A stretch of DNA of 64,000 nucleotides from Rhizobiaceae bacterium (GCA_025698895.1 JAILWO010000003.1:1-64000); one strand, 5' to 3'. Positions 8,049 through 18,440 are shown, counted from the stretch's first letter. The notes: a model not told the origin generated them from the letters alone. Translations and numbers: made by a program.

Positions 8049-8783
8049 TTACCCGTCGTGGCGCGTCGGCAATGTCGCCTCGATCCGTTCCTTGCCCTCG
8101 AGAATGACCATCACCACGGCTTCGGCGGCGGCTCTGGCGTCGGATCGGTCGATCGCCTCGACGACGCGCCGGTGCTTGGCGGCGGTGTTCGCCTGACGTG
8201 CGCTGTCGCCATGGGGCGAGCTCACGCGGAAGCTGGTGACCAGCGCCGCTTCGATAAGGGCGCCCACGGAATACATGAAGGGGTTCTTCGAGGCCTCGAG
8301 CAACGCCATGTGGAAGTCCAGATCGGCCAGCGCGAAGTCCTCCATCGAGGTCGCCCCGGCCATGGCCTCGGCCTGCGCGTACATGCGTGCGATATCGGCC
8401 GGCTCGGCGTGCGTGCAGGCGAGTTCGGCGGCGTAGGGTTCGAAGGACAGTCGCATCTCGGAAAGGTGGCGAAGAAAGTCCCGGTCGGCTCCGTTCTCCA
8501 GATGCCAGCGCAGTACGTCGGAATCGAAGTGGTTCCATCGCGAGCGGGGCGTGACGCGCGTGCCGATCCTCGCTCTGGCCACGACCATGCCCTTGGCGGC
8601 AAGGGTCTTCATCGCCTCGCGCAGCACGGTGCGTGACACGCCAAAGCGCGCGGCGAGTTCCGCGTCTCCCGGCAGTATCGCATCCTGCATGTGCTGGCCG
8701 GAGACGATGGCCTTGCCGATCCCATCGACGACGAGGGCATGGCTGTTGCGGGCCGACTGTCCCGATATCGCTGCCTTGAGCAT
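8049..8783 (-). CDS. GntR-family (FadR/FCD type) transcriptional regulator
   Basis: DNA-binding protein of 244 residues. The N-terminal winged helix (GDAELAARFGVSRTVLREAMKTLAAKGMV, about residues 38-68) is followed by an all-helical FCD ligand-binding domain with the expected acidic/histidine positions (LDFHMALLEASKN, AAKHRRVVEAI). I used the ATG at 8783, in frame and five bases after the preceding permease stop, rather than any upstream extension. As the last gene of the ytfQRT-yjfF operon it probably regulates sugar uptake and catabolism, sensing a sugar acid as many FCD regulators do. No operator could be assigned. Confidence 0.9.
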   Translation of the reverse strand: MLKAAISGQSARNSHALVVDGIGKAIVSGQHMQDAILPGDAELAARFGVSRTVLREAMKTLAAKGMVVARARIGTRVTPRSRWNHFDSDVLRWHLENGADRDFLRHLSEMRLSFEPYAAELACTHAEPADIARMYAQAEAMAGATSMEDFALADLDFHMALLEASKNPFMYSVGALIEAALVTSFRVSSPHGDSARQANTAAKHRRVVEAIDRSDARAAAEAVVMVILEGKERIEATLPTRHDG

Positions 8784-8788
8784 GGGCT

Positions 8789-9766
8789 TCAGCCGGCCTC
8801 CCTTGCCGACGCGCGTTTCGCGGTGATGTCGAGCAGCGCTTTCTGCAACACGATGAATGCCAGCAGCAGCGCTCCAATGATGATCTTCGTCCACCAGCTC
8901 GACAGTGTTCCGTCGAAGGTGATGTAGGTCTGGATCAGGCCCATGATCAGGACGCCGATCAGGGTTCCCGCGACGAAGCCGCTGCCCCCGGTGAGCAATG
9001 TGCCGCCGATGACGACCGCTGCGATCGCGTCGAGTTCGACACCCACCGTCGCGAGCGAATATCCGGCGGAAGTATAGAAGGAGAAGACAATCCCCGACAG
9101 CCCCGCCAGAAGGCCCGACAGGGCGTAGATCAGTACGGTCGTTCGACCGACCGGAACGCCCATCAGGCGCGCGGTCTGGACGCCGCCTCCCAGCGCGAAG
9201 ACGTTGGCCCCGAAGCGGGTGCGATGGGCGAGAAGAATGCCGGCGACAAAGACCGCCAGCATCGTGGCGCCAATGAGCGTGAGGCGGCCCTTGCCGGGCA
9301 TGAGCCAATAGGCGGTCTGCACCCAGTCATAGAAGGGGTGGGCAATGGGAATGGAATCGACCGAAAGCACATAGGCCATGCCACGTGCCAGGAACATGCC
9401 GGCGAGTGTGACGATAAAGGGCGGCATCTGCAGCACGTGGATGATCAGCCCCATCGCGGCTCCGAAGGCCGTGGTGATCGCCAGCAGCAGCACGAAGACG
9501 GGAACCGGATGAATGCCGGTATCCCGCAGCATCACCGCGACGAACACGCCCGAAAACGCGATGACCGACCCGACGGACAGGTCGATCCCGCCCGACAGGA
9601 TGACGAAGGTCATTCCGACCGCGACGATGCCGAGGAACGCCCCGTCGGTGAGCAGATTGCCGATGACGCGCGTCGACAGCATGGCGGGGAACTGCAGCCA
9701 GCAGATCACATAGGCGACCACGAAGATCACGACGGTGGCGAGAAAGGGCAGCAGGCGGGGGTTCAT
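8789..9766 (-). CDS. yjfF: Sugar ABC transporter permease, YjfF-like
   Basis: Inner-membrane permease of 325 residues of the RbsC/AraH class, with about eight or nine hydrophobic segments. Family features include [16 protein letters not shown] near residue 60 and the VGRTTVLIYALSGLLAGLSG region in the C-terminal half. The chosen ATG at 9766 overlaps the preceding permease stop by four bases. E. coli YjfF is the second permease of the YtfQRT-YjfF galactofuranose importer, and the gene order here (Q, R, T, F) is the same. The downstream GntR gene follows after five bases. Confidence 0.87.
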   Translation of the reverse strand: MNPRLLPFLATVVIFVVAYVICWLQFPAMLSTRVIGNLLTDGAFLGIVAVGMTFVILSGGIDLSVGSVIAFSGVFVAVMLRDTGIHPVPVFVLLLAITTAFGAAMGLIIHVLQMPPFIVTLAGMFLARGMAYVLSVDSIPIAHPFYDWVQTAYWLMPGKGRLTLIGATMLAVFVAGILLAHRTRFGANVFALGGGVQTARLMGVPVGRTTVLIYALSGLLAGLSGIVFSFYTSAGYSLATVGVELDAIAAVVIGGTLLTGGSGFVAGTLIGVLIMGLIQTYITFDGTLSSWWTKIIIGALLLAFIVLQKALLDITAKRASAREAG

Positions 9767-10755
9767 GAGGTCCGCCGCAGCAGGATGGCCGCGCCGTAGA
9801 GCGCGGGAGATTGCAACACCAGGATCGCCAGGACGATGCAGGCCTTGATCACCAGGTTGAACTCGGGGGGAAAGCCGGCGACCAGAATTCCCGTGTTGAC
9901 CGACTGGATGATCATGGCCCCGATCAGCGAGGCGATGATCGAGAAGCGTCCGCCCAGCAGCGACGTGCCGCCCACCACCACCGCCAGAATGGCGTCGAGC
10001 TCCAGGAAAAGCCCGGCGTTGTTGGCGTCGGCGCCGCGAATGTCGGCCGCCACTATGATGCCTGCCAGCGCCGCGCACAGCCCCGATATGGCATAGACGG
10101 TGATCAGCAGGAGCCGCGAGCTGACGCCCGCTAGGGAACTGGCGCGGCGGTTGACGCCGACCGCCTCGATCAGCATGCCGAGCGCGGTGCGCCGCACCAG
10201 CAGCGCCACGGCTACTCCGACCGACAGCCAGAGCACCGCAGGCATGGGCAGCGCCGCGAAACTGCCCGAGCCGACATAGGCAAGCCCGGCGTCGTTGAAG
10301 GTCAGGATCGCGCCTTCCGTGATCAACTGGGCGATGCCGCGTCCGGCGACCATCAGGATCAGCGTGGCCACGATCGGCTGGATGCCGAGGACGGCGACGA
10401 GCAGCCCGTTCCAGAGCCCGCAGGCGATGCCGGCGCCCAGCGCCATGAGCAGCGTGAGCGGCAGCCCGTATCCGGCCGTGATCGCGCTTGCGGCGATCGC
10501 GCCGCAGATGGCCATCACCGCGCCGACCGACAGATCGATGCCGCGCGTCGCGATGACGAGCGTCATGCCGATCGCGAGAAGGGCGACCGGCGCTCCGCGA
10601 TTGAGAATGTCGATCGGGCTGCCGTAGAGCCGCTCATTTGCAAAGGCGATGTTGAAGAAGCCCGGAAAGACGAAACCGATCGTGGCGAGAATCACGGCGA
10701 GCGTGACGAGCTGCGGTGCGATACGCCTAAGCAGGCGGGCGGCCCCGCCGTTCAT
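9763..10755 (-). CDS. ytfT: Sugar ABC transporter permease, YtfT-like
   Basis: Inner-membrane permease of 330 residues, the first of two paired permeases. The diagnostic region ATRGIDLSVGAVMAICGAIAA is followed by several transmembrane helices, and the C-terminal half contains DAILAVVVGGTSLLGGR, typical of the family. It overlaps both neighbours by four bases (ATGA-type junctions at 10752-10755 and 9763-9766), so translation is likely coupled. By gene order and by the strong YtfQ match of the binding protein it is assigned to a galactofuranose-type uptake system. Confidence 0.87.
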   Translation of the reverse strand: MNGGAARLLRRIAPQLVTLAVILATIGFVFPGFFNIAFANERLYGSPIDILNRGAPVALLAIGMTLVIATRGIDLSVGAVMAICGAIAASAITAGYGLPLTLLMALGAGIACGLWNGLLVAVLGIQPIVATLILMVAGRGIAQLITEGAILTFNDAGLAYVGSGSFAALPMPAVLWLSVGVAVALLVRRTALGMLIEAVGVNRRASSLAGVSSRLLLITVYAISGLCAALAGIIVAADIRGADANNAGLFLELDAILAVVVGGTSLLGGRFSIIASLIGAMIIQSVNTGILVAGFPPEFNLVIKACIVLAILVLQSPALYGAAILLRRTS

Positions 10756-12281
10756 CGTGCATTCTCCCCGGCTTCGGCGGCGGGTCGCGCGATGGCCTTG
10801 ACAATGGCATCCGTGGTGATCGCCTCTCCGACGAGTTCCGCGACGTGGACACGGTCGCGCACCACGATGACGCGGTGGCTGTAAGCGACCAGCTCATCGA
10901 GTTCCGCCGAGATGACGAGCAGCGACATGCCGCTCGCGCAAAGTTCTTCGATCATGCGGATTATCTCGGCATGAGCGCCGACGTCGATGCCGCGCGTGGG
11001 CTCGTCGAGAATCAGGAATTCCGGATTGGTCGCCAGCCAGCGCGCCAGCAGCGCTTTCTGCTGATTGCCGCCCGACAGTTCGCCGATCGGCTTTTCGGCA
11101 TCGGAGGTGCGTATGTCCAGCCGCTTGATGAAGTCGTCCGCGAGTTCGCGCTGGCGGCGCATGGGCACGCGGCGCAGCCAGCCCTGCCGTGCCTGCAATG
11201 CGAGCACGATGTTCTCGCGCACGCTCATGTCGCCGATGATGCCGGACGTCTTGCGGTCTTCCGGCGAAAAGCCGAAACCGGCTCCGATGGCGTCACGCGG
11301 CGATGCCAGACGGAGGGGGCGACCTTCGCTGGTGACCGAGCCACAATCCATCGGCGCTGCCCCGAACATCAACTCGGCGGTCTCCGTCCGTCCCGAGCCG
11401 AGCAGCCCGGCAACGCCGATCACCTCGCCGCGATGGACATCCAGGTCGAATGGCGCGATGGCGCCGCGCCGGCCGGTTCCCGAAAAGCGGAGGCGAGGCG
11501 CGGCGTCGTAATCGATGCCGCCCCGGCCGGTTTCGCGGGTTTCCTCGGCGAGTTCGCGTCCCAGCATCAGGTTGACGAGGCGAAGCCGGTCGAGACCGCC
11601 AATATCGTGGACCCCAACGAGCCGGCCGTTCCTGAGGACGGTGACCCGGTCGGCGATCTCGAACACCTGGTCCAGGAAATGTGAAATGAAGATGATGCCC
11701 AGACCGTTGTCACGCAGGCCTCGAACGACGTCGAACAGCATGGCGACCTCGTCGCGGTCGAGGCTGGCCGTCGGCTCGTCGAGGATCAGCACCCTGCCCG
11801 ACATCGAGACGGCACGCGCAATCGCGACGATCTGCTGGATCGCCACGGAATAGGCGTCGAGATTGCGCGTCACGTCGATTGACAGGCCGTATCGGGCCAG
11901 CATGGCGCGGGCGCGATCATTCATGGCACGCCGCCGCACGAGGCCGACGCGGCGAGGCTGACGGCCAAGCAGGAGGTTTTCCGCGACGCTGAGATTGGGA
12001 AGGAGGTTCACCTCCTGATAGACGGTGCCGATGCCCAGCGCCAGCGCGTCCTGGGTATCACGGGGGTCGATCGGCGCTCCTTCCAGGAGGATCTCGCCCG
12101 CGTCGCGGCGATAGGCGCCGGTCAGGCACTTGATCAGCGTCGACTTGCCCGCCCCGTTCTCGCCGAGAAGCGCGTGAACCTCGCCCGCCCGCAGGTCGAA
12201 ATCGACCGCGTCGAGCGCTCTGGTTCCCGGAAAGGTCTTGGTGAGGCCCTCGGTGCGCAGCAGGGCCTGGCTCTCGCTCAC
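10752..12281 (-). CDS. ytfR: Sugar ABC transporter ATP-binding protein, YtfR-like
   Basis: Double-domain ATPase of 509 residues typical of monosaccharide importers. The first domain has Walker [10 protein letters not shown] at about residues 40-48 and Walker B LILDEPTASLD. The second domain has a degenerate Walker A (GLLGSGRTE) but keeps LSGGNQQK and [13 protein letters not shown], as usual in RbsA/YtfR proteins. The start is a GTG at 12281 (SESQALL...). A gap of 117 bases separates it from the binding-protein gene upstream, and a small GGCGGC/GCCGCC stem-loop at 12366-12385 in that gap may stabilise the upstream message. Confidence 0.9.
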   Translation of the reverse strand: MSESQALLRTEGLTKTFPGTRALDAVDFDLRAGEVHALLGENGAGKSTLIKCLTGAYRRDAGEILLEGAPIDPRDTQDALALGIGTVYQEVNLLPNLSVAENLLLGRQPRRVGLVRRRAMNDRARAMLARYGLSIDVTRNLDAYSVAIQQIVAIARAVSMSGRVLILDEPTASLDRDEVAMLFDVVRGLRDNGLGIIFISHFLDQVFEIADRVTVLRNGRLVGVHDIGGLDRLRLVNLMLGRELAEETRETGRGGIDYDAAPRLRFSGTGRRGAIAPFDLDVHRGEVIGVAGLLGSGRTETAELMFGAAPMDCGSVTSEGRPLRLASPRDAIGAGFGFSPEDRKTSGIIGDMSVRENIVLALQARQGWLRRVPMRRQRELADDFIKRLDIRTSDAEKPIGELSGGNQQKALLARWLATNPEFLILDEPTRGIDVGAHAEIIRMIEELCASGMSLLVISAELDELVAYSHRVIVVRDRVHVAELVGEAITTDAIVKAIARPAAEAGENAR

Positions 12282-12398
12282 GATATTGCGTCCGATCCCG
12301 AATCCGTCATGGCATCTGCCGCGCCTCCAGTCCAGCAGACCGCGGCATCGGCGGAAGGACGAGGGGGCGGCGACCCGAGGCCGCCGACCCGGCAGGGT

Positions 12399-13355
12399 TC
12401 AGTAGCCCTGGCTCTTCTTTTCCTCGTACACCTTCATCGGATCGTCCGCCTGGGTGTAGAGTTTCGATTCGGTCTGAATGAACTTCGGCGGCTCCGTTCC
12501 GTCCGCCTGATACTTGGCCAGGGCATCGAAAGCGGGGCCGGCCATGTTCGGCGTCAGTTCGACCGTGGCATTGGCCTCGCCCGCCGCCATTGCCTGGAAG
12601 ATGTCGGGGACGGCGTCGATGGAAACGACCAGAATATCCGAGCCCGGCTTGAGTCCCGCCTCCTTGATGGCCTGGATCGCGCCGACCGCCATGTCGTCAT
12701 TGTGCGCATAGAGCGCGCAGATGGTGTCGCCGCCCTCTGCCTTGAGGAAGCTCTCCATGACTTCCTTTCCCTTGGCGCGGGTGAAGTCGCCGGTCTGGCT
12801 GCGCACGATCTTGATGTTGGACGCGTCCGCGATCGCCTGCTCGAAACCCTTCTTACGGTCGATGGCCGGCGAGGAGCCCGTCGTGCCCTGCAGTTCGACG
12901 ACGTTGCATTCGCGGTCGCCGACTTCGTCGACCAGCCACTTGCCGGCCACTTCTCCCTCATGGACAAGGTCGGATCCGACGGCGGTGAGATAGAGGTCCT
13001 TGTCGGAATCCACCATCCGATCGAGCAGGATCACCGGGATTTCGGCCTCCTTTGCCTCCTGGAGCACCGCGTCCCAGCCGGTCGCAACGACCGGAGCGAG
13101 CAGGATGGCGTCCACGCCCTGCGCGACGAATGACCGGATGGCCTTGATCTGGTTCTCCTGCTTCTGCTGGGCGTCCGCGAATTTGAGGTCGATGCCGCGC
13201 TTTTCGGCCTCCTGCCGCGTCACGGTTGTTTCGGCCGCGCGCCAGCCCGACTCCGAACCAATCTGAGAAAAACCGACGGTCTGGGCAAGCGCGGCGGACG
13301 ACAAAAGGGTCATTGACGCGAGCAGGCCCGCGCCAAGCAAGGTCTTGGCAATCAT
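12399..13355 (-). CDS. ytfQ: Galactofuranose-type sugar-binding protein, YtfQ-like
   Basis: Periplasmic binding protein of 318 residues, the same length as E. coli YtfQ. The ATG at 13355 follows a GGGAGG ribosome site and starts a Sec signal peptide ending near AALAQ. The mature protein begins TVGFSQIGSESGWRAAE and contains KQENQIKAIRSFVAQGVDAI, VVATGWD, NVVELQGTTGSSPAIDRKKGF and KVYEEKKSQGY, all characteristic of YtfQ, which binds galactofuranose. It heads the ytfQRT-yjfF-gntR operon. The upstream 100 bases are AT-rich relative to the window and should hold the promoter. Confidence 0.92.
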   Translation of the reverse strand: MIAKTLLGAGLLASMTLLSSAALAQTVGFSQIGSESGWRAAETTVTRQEAEKRGIDLKFADAQQKQENQIKAIRSFVAQGVDAILLAPVVATGWDAVLQEAKEAEIPVILLDRMVDSDKDLYLTAVGSDLVHEGEVAGKWLVDEVGDRECNVVELQGTTGSSPAIDRKKGFEQAIADASNIKIVRSQTGDFTRAKGKEVMESFLKAEGGDTICALYAHNDDMAVGAIQAIKEAGLKPGSDILVVSIDAVPDIFQAMAAGEANATVELTPNMAGPAFDALAKYQADGTEPPKFIQTESKLYTQADDPMKVYEEKKSQGY

Positions 13356-13455
13356 GAATTTCCTCCCGAACTCGAACCGCTCCGATGCGGCTCGGAGGCA
13401 AAAAATCATACTATATTACTTTTGTAAACCGGGCTTCCGCCAAACCTTGCATGTC

Positions 13456-14427
13456 TCACGGGGCGGGCCGTTCGAGTTGGGCGAGCAACTGGCCGTGGAC
13501 CAGCCGCGAAACGGGCGTGAGAGGACGGCGCGCCGCCCGCAGCAGCGAATAGGGCGTGACGGCAAGGTCGGAGGCGACCGGAAGGGCGGCTATTCGGGCA
13601 CCCAGTCCGTCTCGATCGCCGAAAAACAGTGCCGCCGCCCGGGCGATCGGCGCGATCGCGTTGGACTGCGCGATCAGGGCAAGCGTCATCAGTGTCGAGG
13701 ACGTGCTGATGACGCGGGCAGGCAGTGAGATCCGTCGATCCATCAGATAGGCTTCGACCGTCTGGCGCATCAGACCGCCCTGCGGCTGCATGACCCAGTC
13801 AAACTCGACGCAATTGGCGAGCCCCACCTGGCCGGAGCGAAGCAGTGGATGGCCCTCGCGCACGATGAGGACGACTGGTTCGGGTCCGATCGGATCGGCC
13901 ACGAAGGCGCTCGCCTCTATGCTGGGTGGAATGCGACCGATGTAGAAATCCAGTTCCTCGGCGAGCATCAGCGGCGCCAGCTTGTCGCTGGTGTCGACGA
14001 CCACATTTGCGTTGATGCGGGGATGGGTGACGCGCATCTGCCGGAGCACGGGCAGGACATGCTCGAGCGCGGCCCCGGTGACCGCGCCGATCGAAACGAG
14101 GCCACGGCGGCCCGCTTCGATCTCATCCACCTCGCGAGCGGCCGCGTCGAGTTCGCTGAGCATCCGCCCGGCGATCGCCGCGAGATGCCGACCCGATTCG
14201 GTCAGCTCTATGCCGCGCGGAAGGCGCGTGTGCAGGGTCGCCTCGGCAATGCGCTCGAGGTCGGCCAGCAGGCGGGAAGCGGCCGGCTGCGAGATGGAGA
14301 GCCGGGCTGCCGCCGCGCTGATCTGTCCCGTGCGGTCCAGCGCGGTCAGTAGCCGCAAGTGGCGGAGATTAAGGCCGCGGCGCAGCAGGCGGTCACGGCC
14401 GGGATCATGAGGGGCGTCCAGGGGCAT
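13456..14427 (-). CDS. gbpR: LysR-family regulator, GbpR-like
   Basis: Transcription factor of 323 residues from the ATG at 14427 (an in-frame TTG at 14436 is also possible). The LysR helix-turn-helix is AAARLSISQPAASRLLADLE, near residues 35-55, followed by a two-lobed effector domain. It lies divergent to chvE with 125 bases between the starts. In Agrobacterium the LysR protein GbpR sits next to chvE and controls it in response to sugars, so the same role is inferred here. It could also affect the ytfQ operon, whose first gene begins 101 bases beyond its stop on the same strand. Confidence 0.8.
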   Translation of the reverse strand: MPLDAPHDPGRDRLLRRGLNLRHLRLLTALDRTGQISAAAARLSISQPAASRLLADLERIAEATLHTRLPRGIELTESGRHLAAIAGRMLSELDAAAREVDEIEAGRRGLVSIGAVTGAALEHVLPVLRQMRVTHPRINANVVVDTSDKLAPLMLAEELDFYIGRIPPSIEASAFVADPIGPEPVVLIVREGHPLLRSGQVGLANCVEFDWVMQPQGGLMRQTVEAYLMDRRISLPARVISTSSTLMTLALIAQSNAIAPIARAAALFFGDRDGLGARIAALPVASDLAVTPYSLLRAARRPLTPVSRLVHGQLLAQLERPAP

Positions 14428-14552
14428 GTCCAGCAATCTATGTCACAATCGGTATATCCAGGCACAATCTTCGCAATTGACTGGCATATCAAGAGCCGAA
14501 TAGTTGCCCATGCCGGCGGAAGGAGAGACAGCCGGGATCAGGGAGGAATTCC

Positions 14553-15620
14553 ATGAGAATGCTTAAGCTTGCGCTTGGTGCGGCAGCGCTCGGCGCCATG
14601 ATGTTCGCTTCGTCGGCCTGGGCGCAGGAAAAGGGCACGGTCGGAATCGCCATGCCGACGAAATCGTCGGCGCGCTGGATTTCCGACGGCAATTCAATGG
14701 TCGAGCAGTTCGAGAAGGCCGGCTACGCGACCGACCTTCAATATGCAGAGGACGATATTCCCAACCAGCTCGCCCAGATCGAGAACATGATCACCAAGGG
14801 CGTCGATGTGCTCGTCATCGCCGCGATCGACGGCACCACGCTTTCGAACGCGCTCGCCAACGCCAGTGCCGCCGGCATCAAAGTGTTCGCTTATGACCGA
14901 TTGATCCGCGACAGCGAAAACGTCGATTACTATTCGACGTTCGACAACTTCAAGGTCGGCGTCCAGCAAGCCGAGACCCTGGTTGAAGGGCTCAAGGAAC
15001 GGTTCGGCGACGTCAAGCCGTGGAACGTGGAACTGTTTGGCGGCTCACCCGACGACAACAATGCCTATTTCTTCTACGATGGCGCCATGTCGGTGCTCCA
15101 GCCGCTGATCGATGCCGGAGATATCGTCATCGTGTCCGGTCAGATGGGCATGGATACGGTTGGTACGCTGCGCTGGGACGGCTCGGTCGCGCAGGCGCGC
15201 ATGGATAATCTCCTGTCGGCGAACTACACGGACGCTCAGATCCATGGCATTCTCTCGCCTTATGATGGGCTGTCGATCGGCATCATCTCCTCGCTCAAGG
15301 GCGTCGGCTATGGCTCCGGCGACCTCGAAATGCCGATCGTGACGGGGCAGGACGCCGAAATACCGTCGGTGAAGGCGATCCTGCGCGGCGATCAGTACTC
15401 GACGATCTTCAAGGACACGCGCGAACTCGCGCGGGTGACGGTGGGGATGGTGGACGCCGTGCTGGCCGGTGAAGAGCCGGAGATCAACGACACCGAGACC
15501 TACGACAATGGTGTGAAGGTGGTGCCTTCCTATCTGCTGGAGCCTGTCAAGGTGACCGAGGAGAACTGGAAGGACGTGCTGGTCGGCAGCGGCTATTACA
15601 AGGCCGAGGAGATCGAGTAA
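14553..15620 (+). CDS. chvE: Periplasmic multiple-sugar-binding protein ChvE
   Basis: Sugar-binding protein of 355 residues with a Sec signal peptide ending near SAWAQ. The mature N-terminus [14 protein letters not shown], the [16 protein letters not shown] region, [26 protein letters not shown] and GQDAE...VKAI are near-diagnostic of ChvE. ChvE binds L-arabinose, D-galactose, D-glucose, D-xylose and D-fucose, and in Agrobacterium also signals to VirA. Here it is the first gene of a chvE-gguABC operon and is followed by catabolic genes, so uptake for growth is the likely role; no vir gene is seen in the window. Confidence 0.95.
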   Translation: MRMLKLALGAAALGAMMFASSAWAQEKGTVGIAMPTKSSARWISDGNSMVEQFEKAGYATDLQYAEDDIPNQLAQIENMITKGVDVLVIAAIDGTTLSNALANASAAGIKVFAYDRLIRDSENVDYYSTFDNFKVGVQQAETLVEGLKERFGDVKPWNVELFGGSPDDNNAYFFYDGAMSVLQPLIDAGDIVIVSGQMGMDTVGTLRWDGSVAQARMDNLLSANYTDAQIHGILSPYDGLSIGIISSLKGVGYGSGDLEMPIVTGQDAEIPSVKAILRGDQYSTIFKDTRELARVTVGMVDAVLAGEEPEINDTETYDNGVKVVPSYLLEPVKVTEENWKDVLVGSGYYKAEEIE

Positions 15621-15629
15621 TCCTCCCGG

Positions 15630-15668
15630 GCTCGCGGGGCCGGCGCCGCAAGGGCCGGTCCCGCGGGC
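15630..15668 (+). other. Intercistronic stem-loop between chvE and gguA
   Basis: Arms 15630-15643 and 15655-15668 form 14 consecutive pairs, including two G-U pairs, around an 11-base loop. It starts nine bases after the chvE stop and is not followed by a U run. Such structures between binding-protein and ATPase genes commonly protect the 5' message or attenuate readthrough, giving excess binding protein. Confidence 0.65.
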
Positions 15669-15703
15669 TGCCGAGACGGGCGATATCGACTGGCAAGACG
15701 GCC

Positions 15704-17251
15704 ATGGACACCATCCTGGAGATGCGAGCGATCACCAAGGCTTTCCCGGGCGTCAAGGCGCTGGACGAGGTCAGCCTGTCGGTGCGGCGTGGCGAAATCC
15801 ACGCCCTCGTCGGCGAGAACGGCGCCGGCAAGTCGACGCTGATGAAGGTGCTGTCGGGTGTCTATCCGCACGGACAGTATGAAGGCGAGATTGTTTTCGA
15901 GGGTGAGGTCAAGGCGTTCTCGGGCATCGCCGACTCCGAGCGTGACGGCATCATAATCATTCATCAGGAACTGGCCCTGGTGCCGCTGCTGTCGATCGCC
16001 GAGAACATCTTTCTCGGCAATGAATGCGCCAGAGGCGGCGTGATCGACTGGGATGAGACCAACAGGCGGACCGCCGAACTGCTTGCGCGGGTCGCGTTGA
16101 GGGAACGGCCGGAGACCAAAGTCGCACATCTTGGCATCGGTAAGCAGCAGCTTGTCGAGATCGCCAAGGCCCTGTCCAAGAAGGTGCGCCTGCTGATCCT
16201 GGACGAGCCCACCTCGTCGCTCAACGAAAGCGATAGCGACGCGTTGCTGGAACTCCTCAAGGAATTCCGCGCCGCCGGTATCTCGTCCATCCTGATTTCG
16301 CACAAGCTCAACGAGGTCGCCAAGGTCGCCGACACGATCACCGTCCTGCGCGACGGCGCGGCGGTGTCGACCATGGACTGCGCGAACGGCGTACGCGAGG
16401 ACGACGTGATCCGTCACATGGTCGGCCGGCCGCTGGCCGACCGCTATCCGCGACGGGAACCGAAGGTCGGCGAGACGATCTTCGAGGTGCGCAACTGGTC
16501 GGTCCGCCATCCGATCGACACGCATCGCAAGGTTGTCGACAATGCCGGCTTCCATCTTCGCCGGGGCGAGGTGCTCGGCATCGCGGGCCTGATGGGGGCA
16601 GGGCGGACGGAACTCGCGATGAGCCTGTTCGGCCGCTCCTATGGAACCGGTATCGAAGGCGAAGCCTTCATTCGCGGGGAGAAGGTCGACCTGTCCACTG
16701 TGCCGCGGGCGATCGCCGCCGGGGTTGCCTACGCAACCGAGGATCGCAAGACCTACGGGCTCGTGCTCGACCAGACGATCCGCCGCAACGTGCCGCTTGC
16801 CAATCTCGAGGCGATTTCCGAGCACGGCGTGGTCGACCGGCATCGCGAGAGCGATGCCGCCGAGGAGTACCGCCGTCGCGTCAACATCCGCTCGTCATCG
16901 ATCGAGCAGGTGACGGTCAATCTTTCGGGCGGGAACCAGCAGAAGGTGGTGCTGTCGAAGTGGCTCTTCGCCGGTCCCGACATCCTCATCCTCGACGAGC
17001 CGACGCGCGGCATCGACGTCGGCGCGAAGTTCGAGATCTACACCATCATCCGAGACCTGGCGGCAGTCGGCAAGTCGCTGATCGTGATCTCGTCCGAACT
17101 GCCCGAGCTGCTCGGCATCACCGACCGGCTCTACGTCATGAACCGTGGCCGCATGGTTGGTGAACTGCTCACCGCCGACGCCACCCAGGAGAAGATCATG
17201 TCGATGATCATCAGGTCGGACACCAGAACGGAGGCCATCGGCCATGGCTGA
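15704..17251 (+). CDS. gguA: Sugar ABC transporter ATP-binding protein GguA
   Basis: ATPase of 515 residues with two nucleotide-binding domains. The first has GENGAGKST and [13 protein letters not shown]; its signature region is the divergent [15 protein letters not shown]. The second has [15 protein letters not shown] and [19 protein letters not shown]. This is the arrangement of MmsA/GguA proteins that energise ChvE-dependent uptake. The start ATG is 83 bases after chvE, across the stem-loop. The gene overlaps gguB by eight bases. Confidence 0.93.
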   Translation: MDTILEMRAITKAFPGVKALDEVSLSVRRGEIHALVGENGAGKSTLMKVLSGVYPHGQYEGEIVFEGEVKAFSGIADSERDGIIIIHQELALVPLLSIAENIFLGNECARGGVIDWDETNRRTAELLARVALRERPETKVAHLGIGKQQLVEIAKALSKKVRLLILDEPTSSLNESDSDALLELLKEFRAAGISSILISHKLNEVAKVADTITVLRDGAAVSTMDCANGVREDDVIRHMVGRPLADRYPRREPKVGETIFEVRNWSVRHPIDTHRKVVDNAGFHLRRGEVLGIAGLMGAGRTELAMSLFGRSYGTGIEGEAFIRGEKVDLSTVPRAIAAGVAYATEDRKTYGLVLDQTIRRNVPLANLEAISEHGVVDRHRESDAAEEYRRRVNIRSSSIEQVTVNLSGGNQQKVVLSKWLFAGPDILILDEPTRGIDVGAKFEIYTIIRDLAAVGKSLIVISSELPELLGITDRLYVMNRGRMVGELLTADATQEKIMSMIIRSDTRTEAIGHG

Positions 17252-18440
17252 GACGACAGCCGGACGCGCGTCCGACCGCGGCCGCTCCGGGTTCGCGTTT
17301 CTGCGCAACAATCTGCGTGAGTACGGCATCCTGATCGCGCTGGTCGTCATCATGGCGTTCTTCCAGTTCGCCACCGGTGGCATCCTGCTCAAGCCGGTGA
17401 ACCTGACCAACCTGATCCTGCAGAACAGCTATATCGTCATCATGGCGGTGGGCATGCTGCTCGTCATCGTATCGGGCAACATCGATCTGTCCGTTGGGTC
17501 GGTGCTCGGCTTCGTCGGTGCGTTGGCGGCGGTGATGATCGTCCAACTGCAGATGAATTTCGTGATCGCGGCGTTTCTCTGCCTCGTCGTCGGCGCGGCG
17601 ATCGGTGCCGCCCAAGGCTACTGGATCGCCTATCACAAGATACCATCCTTCATCGTCACGCTTGCCGGCATGCTGGTCTTCAAGGGCCTGACGCTGTGGT
17701 TGCTGGCGGGCCAGTCGGTGGGCCCCTTTCCGCCTACCTTCCAATTGATCGCGTCGGGCTTCGTCCCCGACTTCCTCGGCTCCGGGAAACCCAACATCCT
17801 CTCGCTTGTCGCCGGCATCGGTCTGGCGCTGCTCGTCCTGTTCCTGGCGATACGCACCCGGCGCCGCGAGCAGGCCAGGGGCGTTCAGGAAGAGCCGTTC
17901 GGCTTTTTCGCCGCCAAGCATGCGGCGATCTTCCTGGCGCTCGTCTATGTCAGCTGGCTCATGGCATCGTTCCGCGGGCTGCCGAACGTCTTCATCGTCA
18001 TGGCGCTACTCATCGCGATCTACTCCTTCGTCGCCAATCGCACGACGATCGGCCGGCGCATCTACGCGATCGGCGGCAACGAAAAGGCGGCAAAGCTCTC
18101 CGGCATCCGTACCGAGCGCCTCACGTTCCTGACCTTCGTCAACATGGGCATGCTGGCCGGCCTTGCCGGTCTCATTTTCGCAGCCCGCCTCAACACCGCC
18201 ACGCCCAAGGCGGGCCTAGGCTTCGAGCTCGACGTGATCGCGGCCGTGTTCATCGGCGGTGCCTCGATGGCGGGGGGCGTCGGCACCGTGGTGGGCGCGG
18301 TCATCGGGGCGTTCATCATGGGCGTGATGAACAACGGCATGTCGATCCTTGGAATCGGCATCGACTACCAGCAGGTCATCAAGGGCCTGGTGCTGCTCGC
18401 CGCCGTGGTCTTCGACGTTTATAACAAGAACAAGGTCTGA
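17244..18440 (+). CDS. gguB: Sugar ABC transporter permease GguB
   Basis: Inner-membrane permease of 398 residues, the long XylH/GguB variety of the RbsC class. There is a central loop of charged residues ([15 protein letters not shown]) between the two halves, as in XylH. Visible family motifs are [19 protein letters not shown] and, near the C-terminus, [23 protein letters not shown]. It completes the ChvE-GguA-GguB importer. The start overlaps the end of gguA and gguC follows five bases after its stop, consistent with one transcript. Confidence 0.93.
   Translation: MAETTAGRASDRGRSGFAFLRNNLREYGILIALVVIMAFFQFATGGILLKPVNLTNLILQNSYIVIMAVGMLLVIVSGNIDLSVGSVLGFVGALAAVMIVQLQMNFVIAAFLCLVVGAAIGAAQGYWIAYHKIPSFIVTLAGMLVFKGLTLWLLAGQSVGPFPPTFQLIASGFVPDFLGSGKPNILSLVAGIGLALLVLFLAIRTRRREQARGVQEEPFGFFAAKHAAIFLALVYVSWLMASFRGLPNVFIVMALLIAIYSFVANRTTIGRRIYAIGGNEKAAKLSGIRTERLTFLTFVNMGMLAGLAGLIFAARLNTATPKAGLGFELDVIAAVFIGGASMAGGVGTVVGAVIGAFIMGVMNNGMSILGIGIDYQQVIKGLVLLAAVVFDVYNKNKV

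Noticed and set aside
14553-15620. Virulence (vir) function for ChvE
   Set aside because: No virA/virG or other vir gene is seen; the adjacent genes are sugar transport and catabolism.
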